Source: Paramecium tetraurelia | Taxonomy: Eukaryota > Ciliophora > Oligohymenophorea > Peniculida > Parameciidae | Length of the DNA stretch: 64,000 nt | Assembly (NCBI RefSeq): GCF_000165425.1 | Contig: NW_001799388.1 | Location: forward strand, 186,001-250,000 | Direction of reading: 5' to 3' | Shown here: one piece after another, positions 50,999 to 62,619 of the stretch | How positions within the stretch are numbered: the first letter of the stretch is position 1 | Layout: the number at the start of each line of letters is the position of its first letter | Made by a program: the position numbers and the translations under genes | Notes under the pieces: generated by a model | The model's database searches: none | The model's input: the letters and a program-made list of their open reading frames with translations, nothing else | What the model was told of the DNA's origin: nothing

Positions 50999-52425
50999 AT
51001 GATTGATCGACTGATTATATGTTTGGCAATAATATTAATTTTTGGAAATAATTATGCATTTGACATTCCTCAGGCGTTAGAGATTCCAATAGAAAAAGAG
51101 TTTCAACTAACCTAAAAATAATTCAATTTATTATAAAGCATATTTTTATAACCTAACATAGGATTATTTATTGGAGGAGGTATCATGTTAGATAGGAGGG
51201 GAGGGAGATGGGGAGTATGAATTCTAAAATAAATTGGTATTTACATTTTCATTAATGCTTGGACTTTCATAATTATTTATAGCATTTGGTGGATGCTATT
51301 ATAAATTTTACATGATGTAAGTAGGGAGGGCAATATTTGGAATAGCAAATGATTAATTACACATAGAAGTGTTTAAAGTGATAGCTAGAAGGACTCTGTA
51401 TTATTTAGGAACAGCAGTGGGGTTGATTTTAACAGTTCCAGAATTGGCAGAAGCTTTTGAATTCATTTTTATCAACATACCTATTTGAAGAAACTCATTA
51501 TTAGGAGTTGCCTTTGCTTTTTGGATTATCATTATGCATTTTGGTATCTAGAATAACTTATCTAATAGTCATTTTTATCTGAATTGCAAATGATATATTT
51601 TAGACACTAAAATATGATGTATGCTTAACAGAAGAACCAGACGAAGAAGTTTCATTATCTAAATGTAATTGAGCGAACTAAGTTAGTTAAGCTTAGTAAA
51701 TTATTTGTAAAGATGAGTCTGATCACTACATTGATATTTGCAGCCTATGTTCTATTTTTAAATAATGCTATTAAATTTTATCACGAGAGAATCGGATTTA
51801 GTACTAGGCATGCTGGCTGAATAGTCACAGTTGGATATATTGTGGCTGGTAATTGAATCTCTAAATTATTCAAAGATCTCTCATTTTCTATAATTGGAAA
51901 AACAAATGACACTTTTTCTCACAAACGGCAGGTTCTCATTTTCATTTCGACTTTAATGTTCTTTTTATCACATTTACAACTCTATTGTATGCCTCATTAT
52001 ACACATCCCAATTATACATCAGTTTTTTCGCGTAATTTATACTATCTATCTATGGGAAGTTTGATAACTTTTTGATTGTGTTATGCTTGTTATTCAAGTA
52101 TTCTGATGCCTGTATTATAATCAACTGTTCCTGAAATTATGTTAGGTATCTTATTTGTGATATTAAGAGCTACTGCATAGGGAATATTGGGAATTATTGA
52201 AAATATATGAATGGCCACAGTTCCTATGCTATCAGGATTGTTATACTTCTTAAAGGGGGCAAAAGGTAGCAAGAGAAATGTCGATATTATTTATTTAGTA
52301 TTACAGGAATTGGAGTTTGCTTATCAATAGGAGCATTACCAAATTAAGGAAAAAACGTAAAGAAATAAAAAGATGTAATTAAACAGTTGCATAAACAACC
52401 TGAAGAACATAACCATTTAATTTGA
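50999..52425 (+). pseudogene. Decayed MFS transporter (MFSD1-like)
   Basis: Reads as a major facilitator permease. It starts MIDRLIICLAIILIFG, shows the MFS loop motif GGGIMLDRRGGRWG, then QVGRAIFGIANDQLH, YIVAG, and a last helix ITGIGVCLSIGAL before TGA 52423-52425. Several canonical introns fit (for example a 25-nt one near 51543 and a 22-nt one near 51664), and two others would remove TGA triplets near 51818 and 51854. In-frame TGA remains at about 51218, 51486, 51580, 52073 and 52208, and the frame changes by one base near 51230 with no intron available. The simplest reading is a recently inactivated host gene. Retained TAA/TAG Gln codons show it followed the normal ciliate code. Confidence 0.65.
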
Positions 52426-52605
52426 ATATACAATAATACATTTATTTCTAATATATTTCTAAAATGGAGCTCTGAATTGCGATCCTTCTTATAATTTTGG
52501 TCCTTTTTGTAAATTTATTATGGCAATAGATTTGAAATAATATAATTTTGTGAAATAGATAGATGATAATTAAAAAAATGATATCTTTTAATACAAATAC
52601 TTAGT

Positions 52606-53072
52606 TCATAGCATTCCTGCAACCTAGAAATTTATGAGTTCAATTTGTTGTTTTAATTTCGAAATGTCTTCTTAAAAGAACCTTATATTTATTGAGATGA
52701 TTTGATACTTAGTTTATTAGGAAAAATATTATTCAATTGATTTAATATTAAATTCTTGAGTGGATTTGATTTATTGTAAATTAGATTTGAAAATCAATGA
52801 ATTTTGAATGACTTATTATTTGATTTCCTGCTATTCCTTTTTTAATAAGGATAATTTTAGTTTAAGCTAGTAGAAAATGATAATAATCGTTTTACTTATT
52901 TAAGAGTAGTCTTGAATTTGATTTCTCTGGGAGTTGGTTTGTTGAGATTCTTTTGCTTAGGAGGAGCCAAGGATTGGCCATGTACAAAAAAAGAAACGGG
53001 AGTTTAAAGTGAAGGCTGACAATATTGATGTCTTCTTAGAATCGCGGCTGATTCATTTCTAATAATAAACAT
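52606..53072 (-). CDS. Small basic coiled-coil protein
   Basis: About 145 residues. ATG at the complement of 53070-53072 gives MFIIRNESAAILRRHQYCQP, then a Pro/Lys-rich segment (SLAPPKQKNLNKPTPREIKF). A 29-nt GTA...TAG intron at 52867-52895 joins it to a Gln-rich coiled coil (LKLKLSLLKKEQQEIKQQ ... EDISKLKQQIELINFQ) ending VAGML at TGA. Splicing is supported because the downstream frame is open for 85 codons only when this intron is removed. Divergent from the AGC kinase gene with 54 bp between start codons. No family recognised. Confidence 0.7.
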
Positions 53073-53126
53073 TTGTCTATGGGAGTAGTTTTTATTTGTT
53101 TGAGTTTTCATTAATAATTAAATAAT

Positions 53127-54627
53127 ATGCATGTCTCATTAAAAGACATAATGCCACCTCAGCATTCTTAACATAATCCACTGTCAAAGATTAAGTTCAA
53201 GATTAGCAAGAAGGTGGAATCTCTTTGTCAATGCAATCAAAAAAGTTGTTTAATCTGTGCTCGAAAAAGATCATCCTCAATGTTGAGTATCAAAAATTCG
53301 CTGGTGGTTGATGAAAGTTCGCCTGTTTCTAAAAGAACAATTGATCAGAAAGCTATTTTAGTGTAATAAGCTGTCGTCTCTAAATAAATATCAAGACAAC
53401 AATCAAATCATGTCATTCATCACAGTTATTATAGTGGCAAATAAATCAATAATACTACTTCAACCACAATGGTTAATAATTCTCGGACCAGAAAGACCTC
53501 TCTTGAATCCTCCCCTCCAAAGGAAAATGGTAAACCTATTTGAATATATCCTAGTAATCGGAAGACATTCTTTCAAATTTCTATATGTAATTGGCAAAGG
53601 TGGTTTTGGAAAGGTTTGGAGAGTCGAAATGAGATCCAACCGATAAGAATATGCTCTAAAGGAAATGCTAAAATCTAAGTATCCTATTTATTTCAATCCT
53701 TAATAGAATCATCTCCAAAAGGTCTGTTAATTCTGTGATGAATGAAAAGTATTTACTCGAACATCTCAAACATCCTTTTCTAGTCAACATGCATTATGCA
53801 TATTAGGACAGAGAAAACTTATACTTGGTATTGGATCTATTAAGAGGAGGAGACCTAAGATATCATATTGGTAGAAACACCAGATTCTCTGAAGAATAAA
53901 CAAGTAATCCATTAATTTATATCCAAAGAGTTTTTTGTCTGTTGTATTTTATTGGCTCTCTAGTATTTACATTAAAATGGTATCATCCACAGAGATGTAA
54001 AGCCTGAAAATCTTGTCTTCGATAAAGATGGATTCTTAAGATTAACTGATTTGGGAGTTGCTAGATTAAATAAAGATTCAACTGCTAGTGATACTTCAGG
54101 AACTCCAGGATATATGGCACCTGAGGTTATGTGCAGACTCGACCATTCATTTCCTGTCGATTATTATGCACTTGGAGTCATTGCCTATGAATTACTCCTT
54201 GGCAAAAGACCATATAATGGCAAGAATAGATAAGAAATTAGAGATTAAATCTTAGCCAAATAAGTCTAAATTAAGGATGAAAGATTCTCTCTTAAAGCAT
54301 AAGACTTTATAAACAGAGTATTCGTTACTTTATCATTCTGTAGTTACTCATTAGAAAGCCTTAATAAAGATTAGGCAACAATGGAATTGAAGAGATCTTT
54401 GAACACTAATGGCTGAAAGGCTATCCTTGGGGCAAGTTGATCAACAGAGAAATCAAATCATAATATGTCCCTGGAGTATAACTTTTATCCTATATTAATA
54501 GAGTATAGATGGAAATTTCGATTTTCAAAGCTAGATCTCCGCTGATAGTGAACCATAGGAAGATGCAGCCTCTCTTATTAGAAGAAAAAGTGTTTAATGC
54601 TTATTTGAGGGATACAAATTTCAATGA
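53127..54627 (+). CDS. AGC-type protein kinase
   Basis: About 460 residues. The N-terminus MHVSLKDIMPPQHSQHNPLS is disordered with a Cys cluster (CQCNQKSCLICARK). The kinase domain has GKGGFGKVW, EYALKEM (catalytic Lys), GIIHRDVKPENLVF, then TDLGVARL, where DFG is DLG, and SGTPGYMAPEVM; the C-lobe has IRKPQQRLG. The tail continues after a 26-nt intron to a hydrophobic-motif-like LFEGYKFQ at the stop, typical of AGC kinases. Other introns of 25, 28 and 25 nt (53531-53555, 53679-53706, about 53905-53929) are needed. The layout resembles PKA/PKG-like or STK32-type kinases of ciliates; subfamily not settled. Confidence 0.88.
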
Positions 54628-55773
54628 AATTTATCTTTTATATTGCAATCAATTCTAATTCCCCTCTCTTTTAAATAGATCAAACATTGTTTAAGTCTAA
54701 TTAATAATAAGTAAAGTCTGAGACTGAGAAACTTTTATTATTTATTTCATCTCATCTTTTCTTATAAATAGGATGATGATATAGAAGCAAATTATAAAAT
54801 AGAAAACTGAAATTAACTAGATTTATTATATTTATGGTTTACAAAAATATTAATCTTAAATTAGATTTTGCATTTTTCTTATGTTTTAAACAAAATGTAA
54901 AATGGAATATTATAAAATTTTCTCTTTTGATTTGAATTATTTTTTAACAATGTATATAAATCAAATTTAATTCAAATAAAACAAAAGTTAAACTATTATA
55001 AGCTAGTAAGAATGAAATAGCCTAATGTTTGTAAAAGAATAATATCTAGGATAATTTTTTATCAATCCATCACTATAATAAGAATTTCTCAATATTGATA
55101 TTATCTCATAAAATAGTAGTATTTTAAGACATGATATCAATTATGCTTTGGAGAAATTTTAAAACTAATTTAATAGTGATCTTTAATATATAAATAATAA
55201 TATTTTCTATTAATAATTATTTATTATTAACCATGATGGTTCAAACATATTAATGTTCTCTATTAGGATTAAGGAATTAAGGTAATTCTAATAGATTTTT
55301 TAATTTTTCTACAAAATCAACACTTATTTTGCTTATTATTGTTATAAAATATTATATGAATAATTCAGTAATTTTATTCTTTCATATTTCAATAATGGTT
55401 AGTCATTTGGATTATGAAGAGTTTTAGAATAATACGAATTTTAGTTGAATGTGAATCATTAAAAAAAGGAAATAATGAAAGTATTTTTCCATTAAATATT
55501 TTAGATTCTTTGAATTGATCTTAATAATGTAATGAATTGAATGGAATATAAAAATTAATGTATTAGTATTTAAAAGTTTCTTTTTCTGAGGAATTCAATT
55601 TATATTCCATAAAGTGAATACGGAAGAAAGATGCTCTTTACAAACAGTATTTTATGTATGTTTCTTGGTAAAGCTGTCATTTTTCTGGAATCTCCTAATT
55701 TTTTCTACGTCATTTGATATAAATTTAGGTTCGAGTGTCATCCCTCATTTTTCATAAATATTTTTATTTAAGA
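54628..55773. other. AT-rich stretch without a recognised gene
   Basis: About 1.15 kb, the longest gene-free stretch in the window. No frame of useful length or character on either strand. An inverted repeat with 12-base arms (ATGGAATATAAA at 55541 and its complement ending 55610) is present. It lies upstream of the Rab GDI gene and downstream of the kinase. Confidence 0.5.
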
Positions 55774-57334
55774 ATGGATACCTAAGAACCAATAAATCCT
55801 AATTATGATGTCGTTGTGTGCGGAACTGGTTTGATTGAGTGCATTCTAAGTGGATTACTAAGTATGGAAGGCAAGAGAGTGTTTCACATGGATCGTAACC
55901 CCTATTATGGAGGAGAGGGAGCATCACTAAATTTAACTAACCTTTGGAAATTGTTTAAGGCCGGATAACAGTTTCCATAACAATTAGGTATGTATCAATT
56001 ATCAATTTGAAAAGGTTAGAATAGAGATTGGAATATCGATTTGATTCCCAAGTTTGTGATGGCAAATGGATAGCTTGTGAAGATTTTGCTTAAGACCAAA
56101 GTGGCTCGTTATTTGGAATGGAAGGCTATTGATGGCACATATGTATTCCAAATGAAGGAGGCCGGTTTGTTTAGCAAGGGAGGTGGCAAGATCGAGAAAG
56201 TAAATATCATAATAAGAAGATTAGGTTCCAGCAACAGCCTCAGAAGCCCTGAAATCTGACTTGATGGGTATGTTTGAAAAGAGAAGATGCTAGAAATTCT
56301 TGGCCTACGTGTCCAATTATGAAGCAAACAACCCCAAGACTCATGATGGTAAAATGTGTTTAATATCATAGGTTTGAATCTGAATCAAATGTCATGTGCT
56401 CAATTGCTTAAAAAATTCGAATTAGAGCCAAATACAATTGATTTCATTGGTCATGCTGTTGCTTTATACTCAAATGATCTATTCTTAGATAAGCCAGCAA
56501 TTTAAACAATTGAAAAGATCAAATTGTATATGGATAGTATTGGAAGATATGGTGATAGTCCATTCATCTATCCAATTTACGGATTGGGAGGTATTCCAGA
56601 AGGATTCTCTAGAATGGCTGCTGTAAATGGTGGTACATTTATGTTGAATGCTGATTTGGATGAAGTGCTCTTTGATGGAGAAGGAAAAGTATAAAAAAAT
56701 ATTTAAATTAGGTATGTGGATTAAAATCAGAGAAAGTCAAGGAATTGATGGGAATAGAATAAATTAATTGCAAGATGATTATTGCTGATCCATCATATGC
56801 ATTAAAAGCAAAATTATCAAATAAAGTTAAATCTATCGGAAAGATTGTCAGATGCATTTGCATTCTCAATCACCCAATTCCAAATACAAAGAATTTACCA
56901 TCAGTTCAAGTTATCATTCCATAAAGATAAACAGGCAGAAAGAATGGTAGATATATTATTTTAATTAGATTAGATATTTATGTTATGATGGTTAGTGATG
57001 TTCATAATGTTTGCAAGAAAGGATTCTTCATTGCCATTTTGAGTACCAATGTGGAAACCAATAATCCAGAAAAGGAATTAGAACCCGCATTTGAAATCGT
57101 CGGACCAGTCTTGGAGAAATTCGTCACTGTAATTTTAATAATTAATATTATAAGGTTTCTGATGTTTATGTTCCAACTGATGATGGATCCAAGGATAACA
57201 TCTACATTTCAAGTTCATTCGATCCATAATCCCATTTTGAAGGTGAAACTTCATAAGTGTTGAATGCTTACAGAAAAATAACATAAAAAGACTTAGATTT
57301 AACCAATTTACCAGTTGATTAGGATGATTAATGA
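55774..57334 (+). CDS. GDI1: Rab GDP-dissociation inhibitor
   Basis: Extracts GDP-bound prenylated Rab GTPases from membranes and recycles them. Starts [20 protein letters not shown], the FAD-like GxGxxE fold of GDI/REP proteins, then [19 protein letters not shown] (conserved Rab-binding region) and [20 protein letters not shown]. Further on are [34 protein letters not shown] and the C-terminal [20 protein letters not shown]. About 450 residues, the normal GDI length. Introns of 27, 25, 23 nt and others lie near 55988, 56201 and 56350. Lacks the long insertion seen in REP proteins, so GDI rather than REP. Confidence 0.95.
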
Positions 57335-57434
57335 TATATAGATAAAAAGTAAAGCAGATATATATATTTATTTATTGATGGGTATCTAAATAATAAGAAT
57401 ATCAGCAAAAACTTAGCTTATTTATATATAAACA

Positions 57435-58694
57435 TCAAATGCTACCATATTTACTTTCCTAATTATCAACTAATCTTCCGATTTTGAATTCAGATTCAAT
57501 ATCTTCATCTTTCTCAGTTGCCTTATAATTAAATTTCTATCTCTAAGTAAATATTCTTCTAATATCACTTAAACTATATGTGTGCACTTCAAAAGTGTAG
57601 AGCATAAATCCTACTACTCCAAAACAGATCAAATAAAATAAAACTGATAGAATTGAACTAACCATTTTAAGAATAATAATTACAATGAACTTTATGTAGA
57701 AACTACACATTGCTTTTAGAACACCATTGTAATATCTTAGAAATATTATAAAGGGATATTTAATTCGATAGTTGTATTTCCATTTTCAACACAATTATAC
57801 TCTACAATTAAAGTTGAAGGCTCATCTGTTACAACTCCACCTTTAAATAAGTCTCCTCTTATTATTGGTTTTGTGATTGTATGATCTGCATCAACATATG
57901 GGGGAGATATATGCACTTCTGGGATTAATTTCAGTATTGCTTCCAAAACTTGAAATTCTTCTTATGTTGTTTCAGTGTCTGATTTCGACTAATCAACTGC
58001 ATTAAAGAAATCTTTGGTTTCCTCTTTATTCAAAATTTTTTCTTCCTCGCTGCTCTTGGTTAGATTCATATAAACGTAAAAGATGGAGTAATTCATATTG
58101 GCTGGTACTGTGAAAACAAAATTATCAAAGTCCTTGTCCCAATAGGCTTTATTTACCAATTCTCCATCCTTAACAACTGTTTAATTATATGATTTAATAA
58201 GTGCATCCACATTTAATCCATGTCGTTTTATCAAAGGACTTCCGCATAATTTTTACCAATAAATCTTTGCAGACCCACATGATGGTATATTAAATAAGAC
58301 TTCATATTGAATTAGTCTGCCGCCATACTATTTACATCTGTAATCAATTTTCAATGAATAGACATTGTTTTAATGATGCTCCATTTTAAGTGTGCTGTTT
58401 GCAAAATAATGATCATCAAATTCCAATTGCACCATATCTTGTGTTAATTGGATCTTATTGTCCATAGAGACATACAAATAGTCCATTTAGACTGAGTTAT
58501 TCACCAATTGAAATGTGTCTATTCTATGATAGAATATTTATACCTGCTTCCAATACCCATTATTTGGCAGGTATACCAGCTTTAATTATATCATCTCTGC
58601 TTTTATCAATGTCAGTCGAAACGTGTAAATATTTGCAAGTCGATTCAAAACAATTGACCAAAGAGATCAGAAACACGTATATTAATAAATTCAT
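57435..58694 (-). CDS. Type I membrane protein, unknown family
   Basis: About 405 residues. Signal peptide MNLLIYVFLISLVNCFES, then a beta-rich luminal domain with several Cys (YRCKQYGGRLIQYEVLF, PSCGSAKIYWQKLCGSP) and N-glycosylation-type NST, NQT and NLT sites, a juxtamembrane strand set (VEYNCVENGNTTIELNIPLQ, MVFQKQC), one membrane segment (SILSVLFYLICFGVVGFML) and a charged cytoplasmic tail ending SKYGSI. Introns of 25 and 26 nt keep the frame. The conserved Cys layout suggests a single extracellular fold, but I do not recognise the family. Starts only 20 bp from the end of the next gene on the same strand. Confidence 0.78.
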
Positions 58695-58713
58695 GATGTT
58701 TTATTATTTTAAA

Positions 58714-61700
58714 TCAAATTCTTCTCTAGGCAACTAATTTATTAATAGTAAAAGCATCATTTTCTTTAAGAATGGCTTCGACTTGCATGAAAGATTCATT
58801 TGACTCGCCTATTACATTATATATAATAATATTACTATCATCATATTGCAAACAGAAACAAACTCTTGATGGATTGATACCTAATTCTGGGACATGGCCA
58901 GAAGCTAATTAAGCCAAATACTCAGAAATAGCGCATAAAATATCTGCAGCATTTTCTTTAGTGACATCAATTGTTGCTTCACATCTAAAAATACATAGGC
59001 AAATATTTAATACTCTTTGACAACTGGAACTTATGGTTCAGAAGGAGGAGCTGGTCCTGGAGCTGGTTTAGGTGAAGGAGCAGGAGCAGCTTCAGGTTCT
59101 GGTTATGGTTCAGGCTCAGGTAATGGTTCTGGTTAAATTTCATCAGGAATAACTGGAGGACTAACAGGTGGTGGGACGAATTCTTATTCTTCCTCTCCCC
59201 AATATGGTTGTTCTTCCTCAGGGGATGCAAATGTTTGAGCAGGAGGAACAAACTCTTCCTCTTCTTCTGGCCAATATGGTTGTTCTTCTTCAGGGAAAAC
59301 ATTTTGGAACTGCATCTGGTGTAACAGGAACAAATTCTTATTCTTCTTCTCCCCAATATGGTTGTTCTTCTTCAGGAGATGCAAAAGTTTCAATTTATGG
59401 AGCTGCACGACTTTCAGGAATTACAGGTTGAGGATTATATCCAAAAGGGATATCATCTGGTGTCAGTACAACATCACGAGCAGCGTCACCAATACAACGA
59501 TTGACTCTCCAATTATAGAATTACCCATTGAAAGCAGGGTATAAACCATCATTACCAATATAAAGTCTCCTCCAAGGAACAAGATAATGGCGGGCATCAT
59601 AAAATTAATTTGCTCCAATCAATTGTTCTTCCATTAAATAAAGTGTAAAATGAGCCATTCTTTAAAGTCTGTTGTATCCAAAGTAAATATGATGCCATTA
59701 ACCCAATGTATTTGTATATTAAACATTATCCCATAAATTAGGATTACCAGATCCTGAATATGTGTAAGTAGAAAATTAAAATACACCTCCAACCAATCCA
59801 CTACCAAGAAAAACAGCCAAATCTCTGTCTCCTAATTTAATCTCGTCCAAATTAGCATCTGCATTTTCAGATAATCTGAAGACAGTGTGCCAAACATCTT
59901 GATCTTCTAAGGTTTCCCATTTCAACCAACCAGAAACAGCGTAACCAGCATCCCAAGTTGAAAACTCAAATATTTCATCAGATGTATCTTCAAATCCATA
60001 GAATTGATAATCTCCTAACTCATCAGTATATAATTCACAAAGTTCTACTTCAGGTGGACTATTGCATGAATCAACAAGTAAATTATATTATCTTTAACTG
60101 TTGAAGTGTAGATTTGATACTGAAGATGCAAAATGTCCATATACTTTTCCTTAGAACGATGGATGAGAATCTTATGGATCCACCAACCTTGAAGTCTAAA
60201 CTAGTGTAAGTTGGATGGGAAGCAGGAGTTGATCTCAATGCTGGTAATTCTTCAAAGAACTTGACTGCACATCCAGTAACTCCTTAACCATGACTGATGA
60301 ATACAAAGCTCCATTCACCTTCAAAGTCACTATTGGATACAGATGTAGATTATTGTGTAGATCCATCAACAGTAACACATTTAACACCTGTATTAGTTAC
60401 AAATACTCCCAAAACTGTATTACCATTATCTTATAAACTTGCTAAATGGAATTCTACACCCTCAGCTAAAGTTGGATATTTTTACAATCTTTTAGAAGTA
60501 TAAACCAAAACCATATTCGCCTGCAATTGTAAGTGTGCTACTAAATCCAGGGTCAACCTAAGTAGCTGTCAACTCTATAATATCTGTAGATTCAGATGAT
60601 TGGCAAATAATTGGATCTTATTCTTCTTGTTCTTCTTCAAAATACGATCTCTTCATGTTCTTCTGAGAATGGAAAACGCAAAGGAGAAATACGTGGATGT
60701 GGTGTTTCTTCAAAACCGAATGATTCTTCTTCTTCTTCTGGGAACACTAAAGGATCATGAGTAACAGGTGGAAGAGGTGTTTCTTCAAAACCGAATGATT
60801 CTTCCTCTTCTTCTGGAAATACTACAGCATCAGGAGTAACAGGTGGAAGGGGGGTTTCTTCAAAACCGAATGATTCTTCTTATTCTTCTGGGAACACTAA
60901 AGGATCTGGAGAAACAGGTGGAAGAGGAGTTTCTTCAAAACCGAATGATTCTTCTTCTTCCTCTGGGAATACTAGAGGTTCAGGTGAGACAGGTGGGTTT
61001 GAAGATTCTTCTTGATCTTCCTCTGGTTAATCAGGTGTAGTTGGTACTGCTTTTGGTTCTTCTGGTTCTTCTCCTGGAATAGTCCATTCTTCTGTTCCCT
61101 CTTCTGCCACTGTTGGTTAATCAGGTGATTCTTCGGTATTTGGATTAACAGGTGGTTCATCAGTTGGACCTTCCTCATCTTAAGGTACTACAGGTTCATC
61201 TGGGGTTGGTTTATCATCTGGAGTAGGTTCATCATCTGGAGTAGGTTCATCATCTGGAGTTGGTTTATCATCAGGAGTTGTTGGAGGAACACCTTCTTCA
61301 ACTGGCTCTTCAGTAAATTCTTCACTTGGAGCTTCTGAGGGGATTTCTGGAGCAGGCTCATCTGGACAAGTTGGTTGACATGCTTATTAGCATCCAGATT
61401 AAATAATCTTGAGATCCTCGATCTTACCTTTGACTTTAATGACTGTAACTGGTGATTATTGGCATTATTAATGAACATTATTCATTTATTTAATAAGATA
61501 AGCACATAATTTTGTTAATGTTTCTGTACACTCTTCTCTTTCATGTCTGTCTATAAGAATGAAATTTTAATTTACCATGAGATTGCAATCCTTATAATTT
61601 GCTTTATAATTCAGAAAGCACAGGAGGTGAAATGAGATCTAAATCTTTAATCTTTTCAACTAGTTGCTCATACTTTTTATGTTTAATTAGATGCTTCATT

Positions 61701-61927
61701 TAAGTTAGAGTCTCAATATGTGATGGGATGCGCTCCTTGTTCTCCAAAACTTACTACCATTGAGTTAAGTTTTCTTCCAAATCTTCGAAATGAGATCGTG
61801 GAGTTTAGCAATTCAATTGTGAAGTGTCTAAAGCGTCTACTTCTGCTAAGGTATGGGACATCAAAGATGCTTCGAAATTCAATGCTGTGGCATACATCAA
61901 CAGCACAAACAAGGCATATATTCTCAT
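58714..61927 (-). CDS. Secreted repeat-rich protein with lectin/LamG-like domain
   Basis: About 1,000 residues. Signal peptide MRIYALFVLLMYATALNF; a helical N-domain; a Cys pair region (SGCQQACQPTCPDEP); an acidic Pro-rich stalk containing PTPDDE units and four 25-residue copies of a FPEEEEESFGFEET-type repeat; a first globular part (GVEFHLASLQDNG, EGEWSFVFISHGQG); and a LamG/concanavalin-like domain (WHHIYFGYNRLQRMAHFTLY). After a second Pro/Glu stalk with three EEEQPYW copies comes a small Cys-containing domain (VCFCLQYDDSN) ending VAQRRI. Introns of 25, 37 and 29 nt fit. Near 60635 the frame changes by one base without a fitting intron, so an unusual intron, an error or a break is possible there. 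Confidence 0.75.
59180..59400 (-). repeat. Three imperfect EEEQPYW-type coding repeats
   Basis: Three copies of a block encoding PEEEQPYWGEEEQEFVP, about 70-80 bp apart, in the C-terminal stalk of the lectin-like protein. Confidence 0.8.
60706..61005 (-). repeat. Four tandem 75-bp coding repeats
   Basis: Exact 75-bp period: units begin at 60706, 60781, 60856 and 60931 and differ by a few bases. Each encodes 25 residues of the acidic Pro-rich stalk of the secreted protein, so the period preserves the frame. Confidence 0.93.
61197..61285 (-). repeat. 21-bp tandem coding repeat (PTPDDE/K)
   Basis: Four near-identical 21-bp units encode alternating EPTPDD and KPTPDD. A multiple of three, so the frame is kept. 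Confidence 0.88.
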
Positions 61928-62619
61928 TTTTATTAAATATAATAGTTAGACCTTTAAAACGGATTTATTACATATATTAAATACTCAATTTATCATACTC
62001 AAATCTCAATAAATTACTAGAATAACCTAATCTGCAAATGATTGGTTGAATATTAATTCTAATTAAATAAGTATCAATCCAAATTTCCATAGAGTGTTAG
62101 GATATATGAGGAACCTTTGCGAAAGTAAAGAATTTCAAGGAAATTAGATACTTTTGTTCATTTATCAAAATAATATTGTTAGAGATGAACCAATTAAGTG
62201 CTATGTATTTAAACAAACCATTGATTTGAATTTAATTGCAATCCTCTAAATTTCAATGCAGATGGCTAGATTAATACTTAAATTAAAATTAGAATTTTTA
62301 GAATTATGTATTTAAATGCTCAAAAGTGATAATTTCAAATTAGCAACATGATAAATCAAATACAATCTAATTTTACAATAGCTTTGATAGAAATCAAGGC
62401 TATCATAATTCTATGAATTAGTAGAGAATTGGTTAGTAATGGTTTAAATTAAATTAATACATGTAATTTAGAATTCTTACAGTCGAGTAATAATTGGTCA
62501 TTGATGATATAGATATGCTATGACAATTGCTCCAAATAATGACTAAAAGACACTATATTAGTTTAGGTAATTAATTAAGAGATAATTGAATATTTTATTG
62601 ATTAAATAATTTTAAAATT
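61928..62619. other. Intergenic stretch with a small hairpin
   Basis: About 690 bp between two divergent genes (secreted protein, -; RAP protein, +). No convincing coding frame. Contains one 11-bp hairpin at 62378-62403. Otherwise AT-rich and featureless. Confidence 0.5.
62378..62403. other. 11-bp hairpin with four-base loop
   Basis: ATAGCTTTGAT, loop AGAA, ATCAAGGCTAT. All eleven positions pair on one strand with a single G-U. It is not next to a gene end, so a terminator role is not indicated. Confidence 0.4.

Noticed and set aside
51200-52425. TGA decoded as Trp or Gly in the MFS locus
   Set aside because: Neighbouring genes use TGA as a stop and TGG as Trp, one frame change is also present, and the residues expected at the TGA sites are not all the same, so decay is the simpler explanation.
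52520-52705. Plus-strand 61-residue frame starting MAIDLKQYNFVKQ
   Set aside because: It lies antisense to the spliced coiled-coil gene at 52606-53072, which has the better frame, intron and composition.
55720-55750. tRNA-like GGTTCGAGTG segment
   Set aside because: It recalls a T-loop but no acceptor, D or anticodon stem can be formed upstream.
58985-59431. Several short frames on both strands in the repeat region
   Set aside because: They are out-of-phase readings of the Glu/Pro repeats of the secreted protein.
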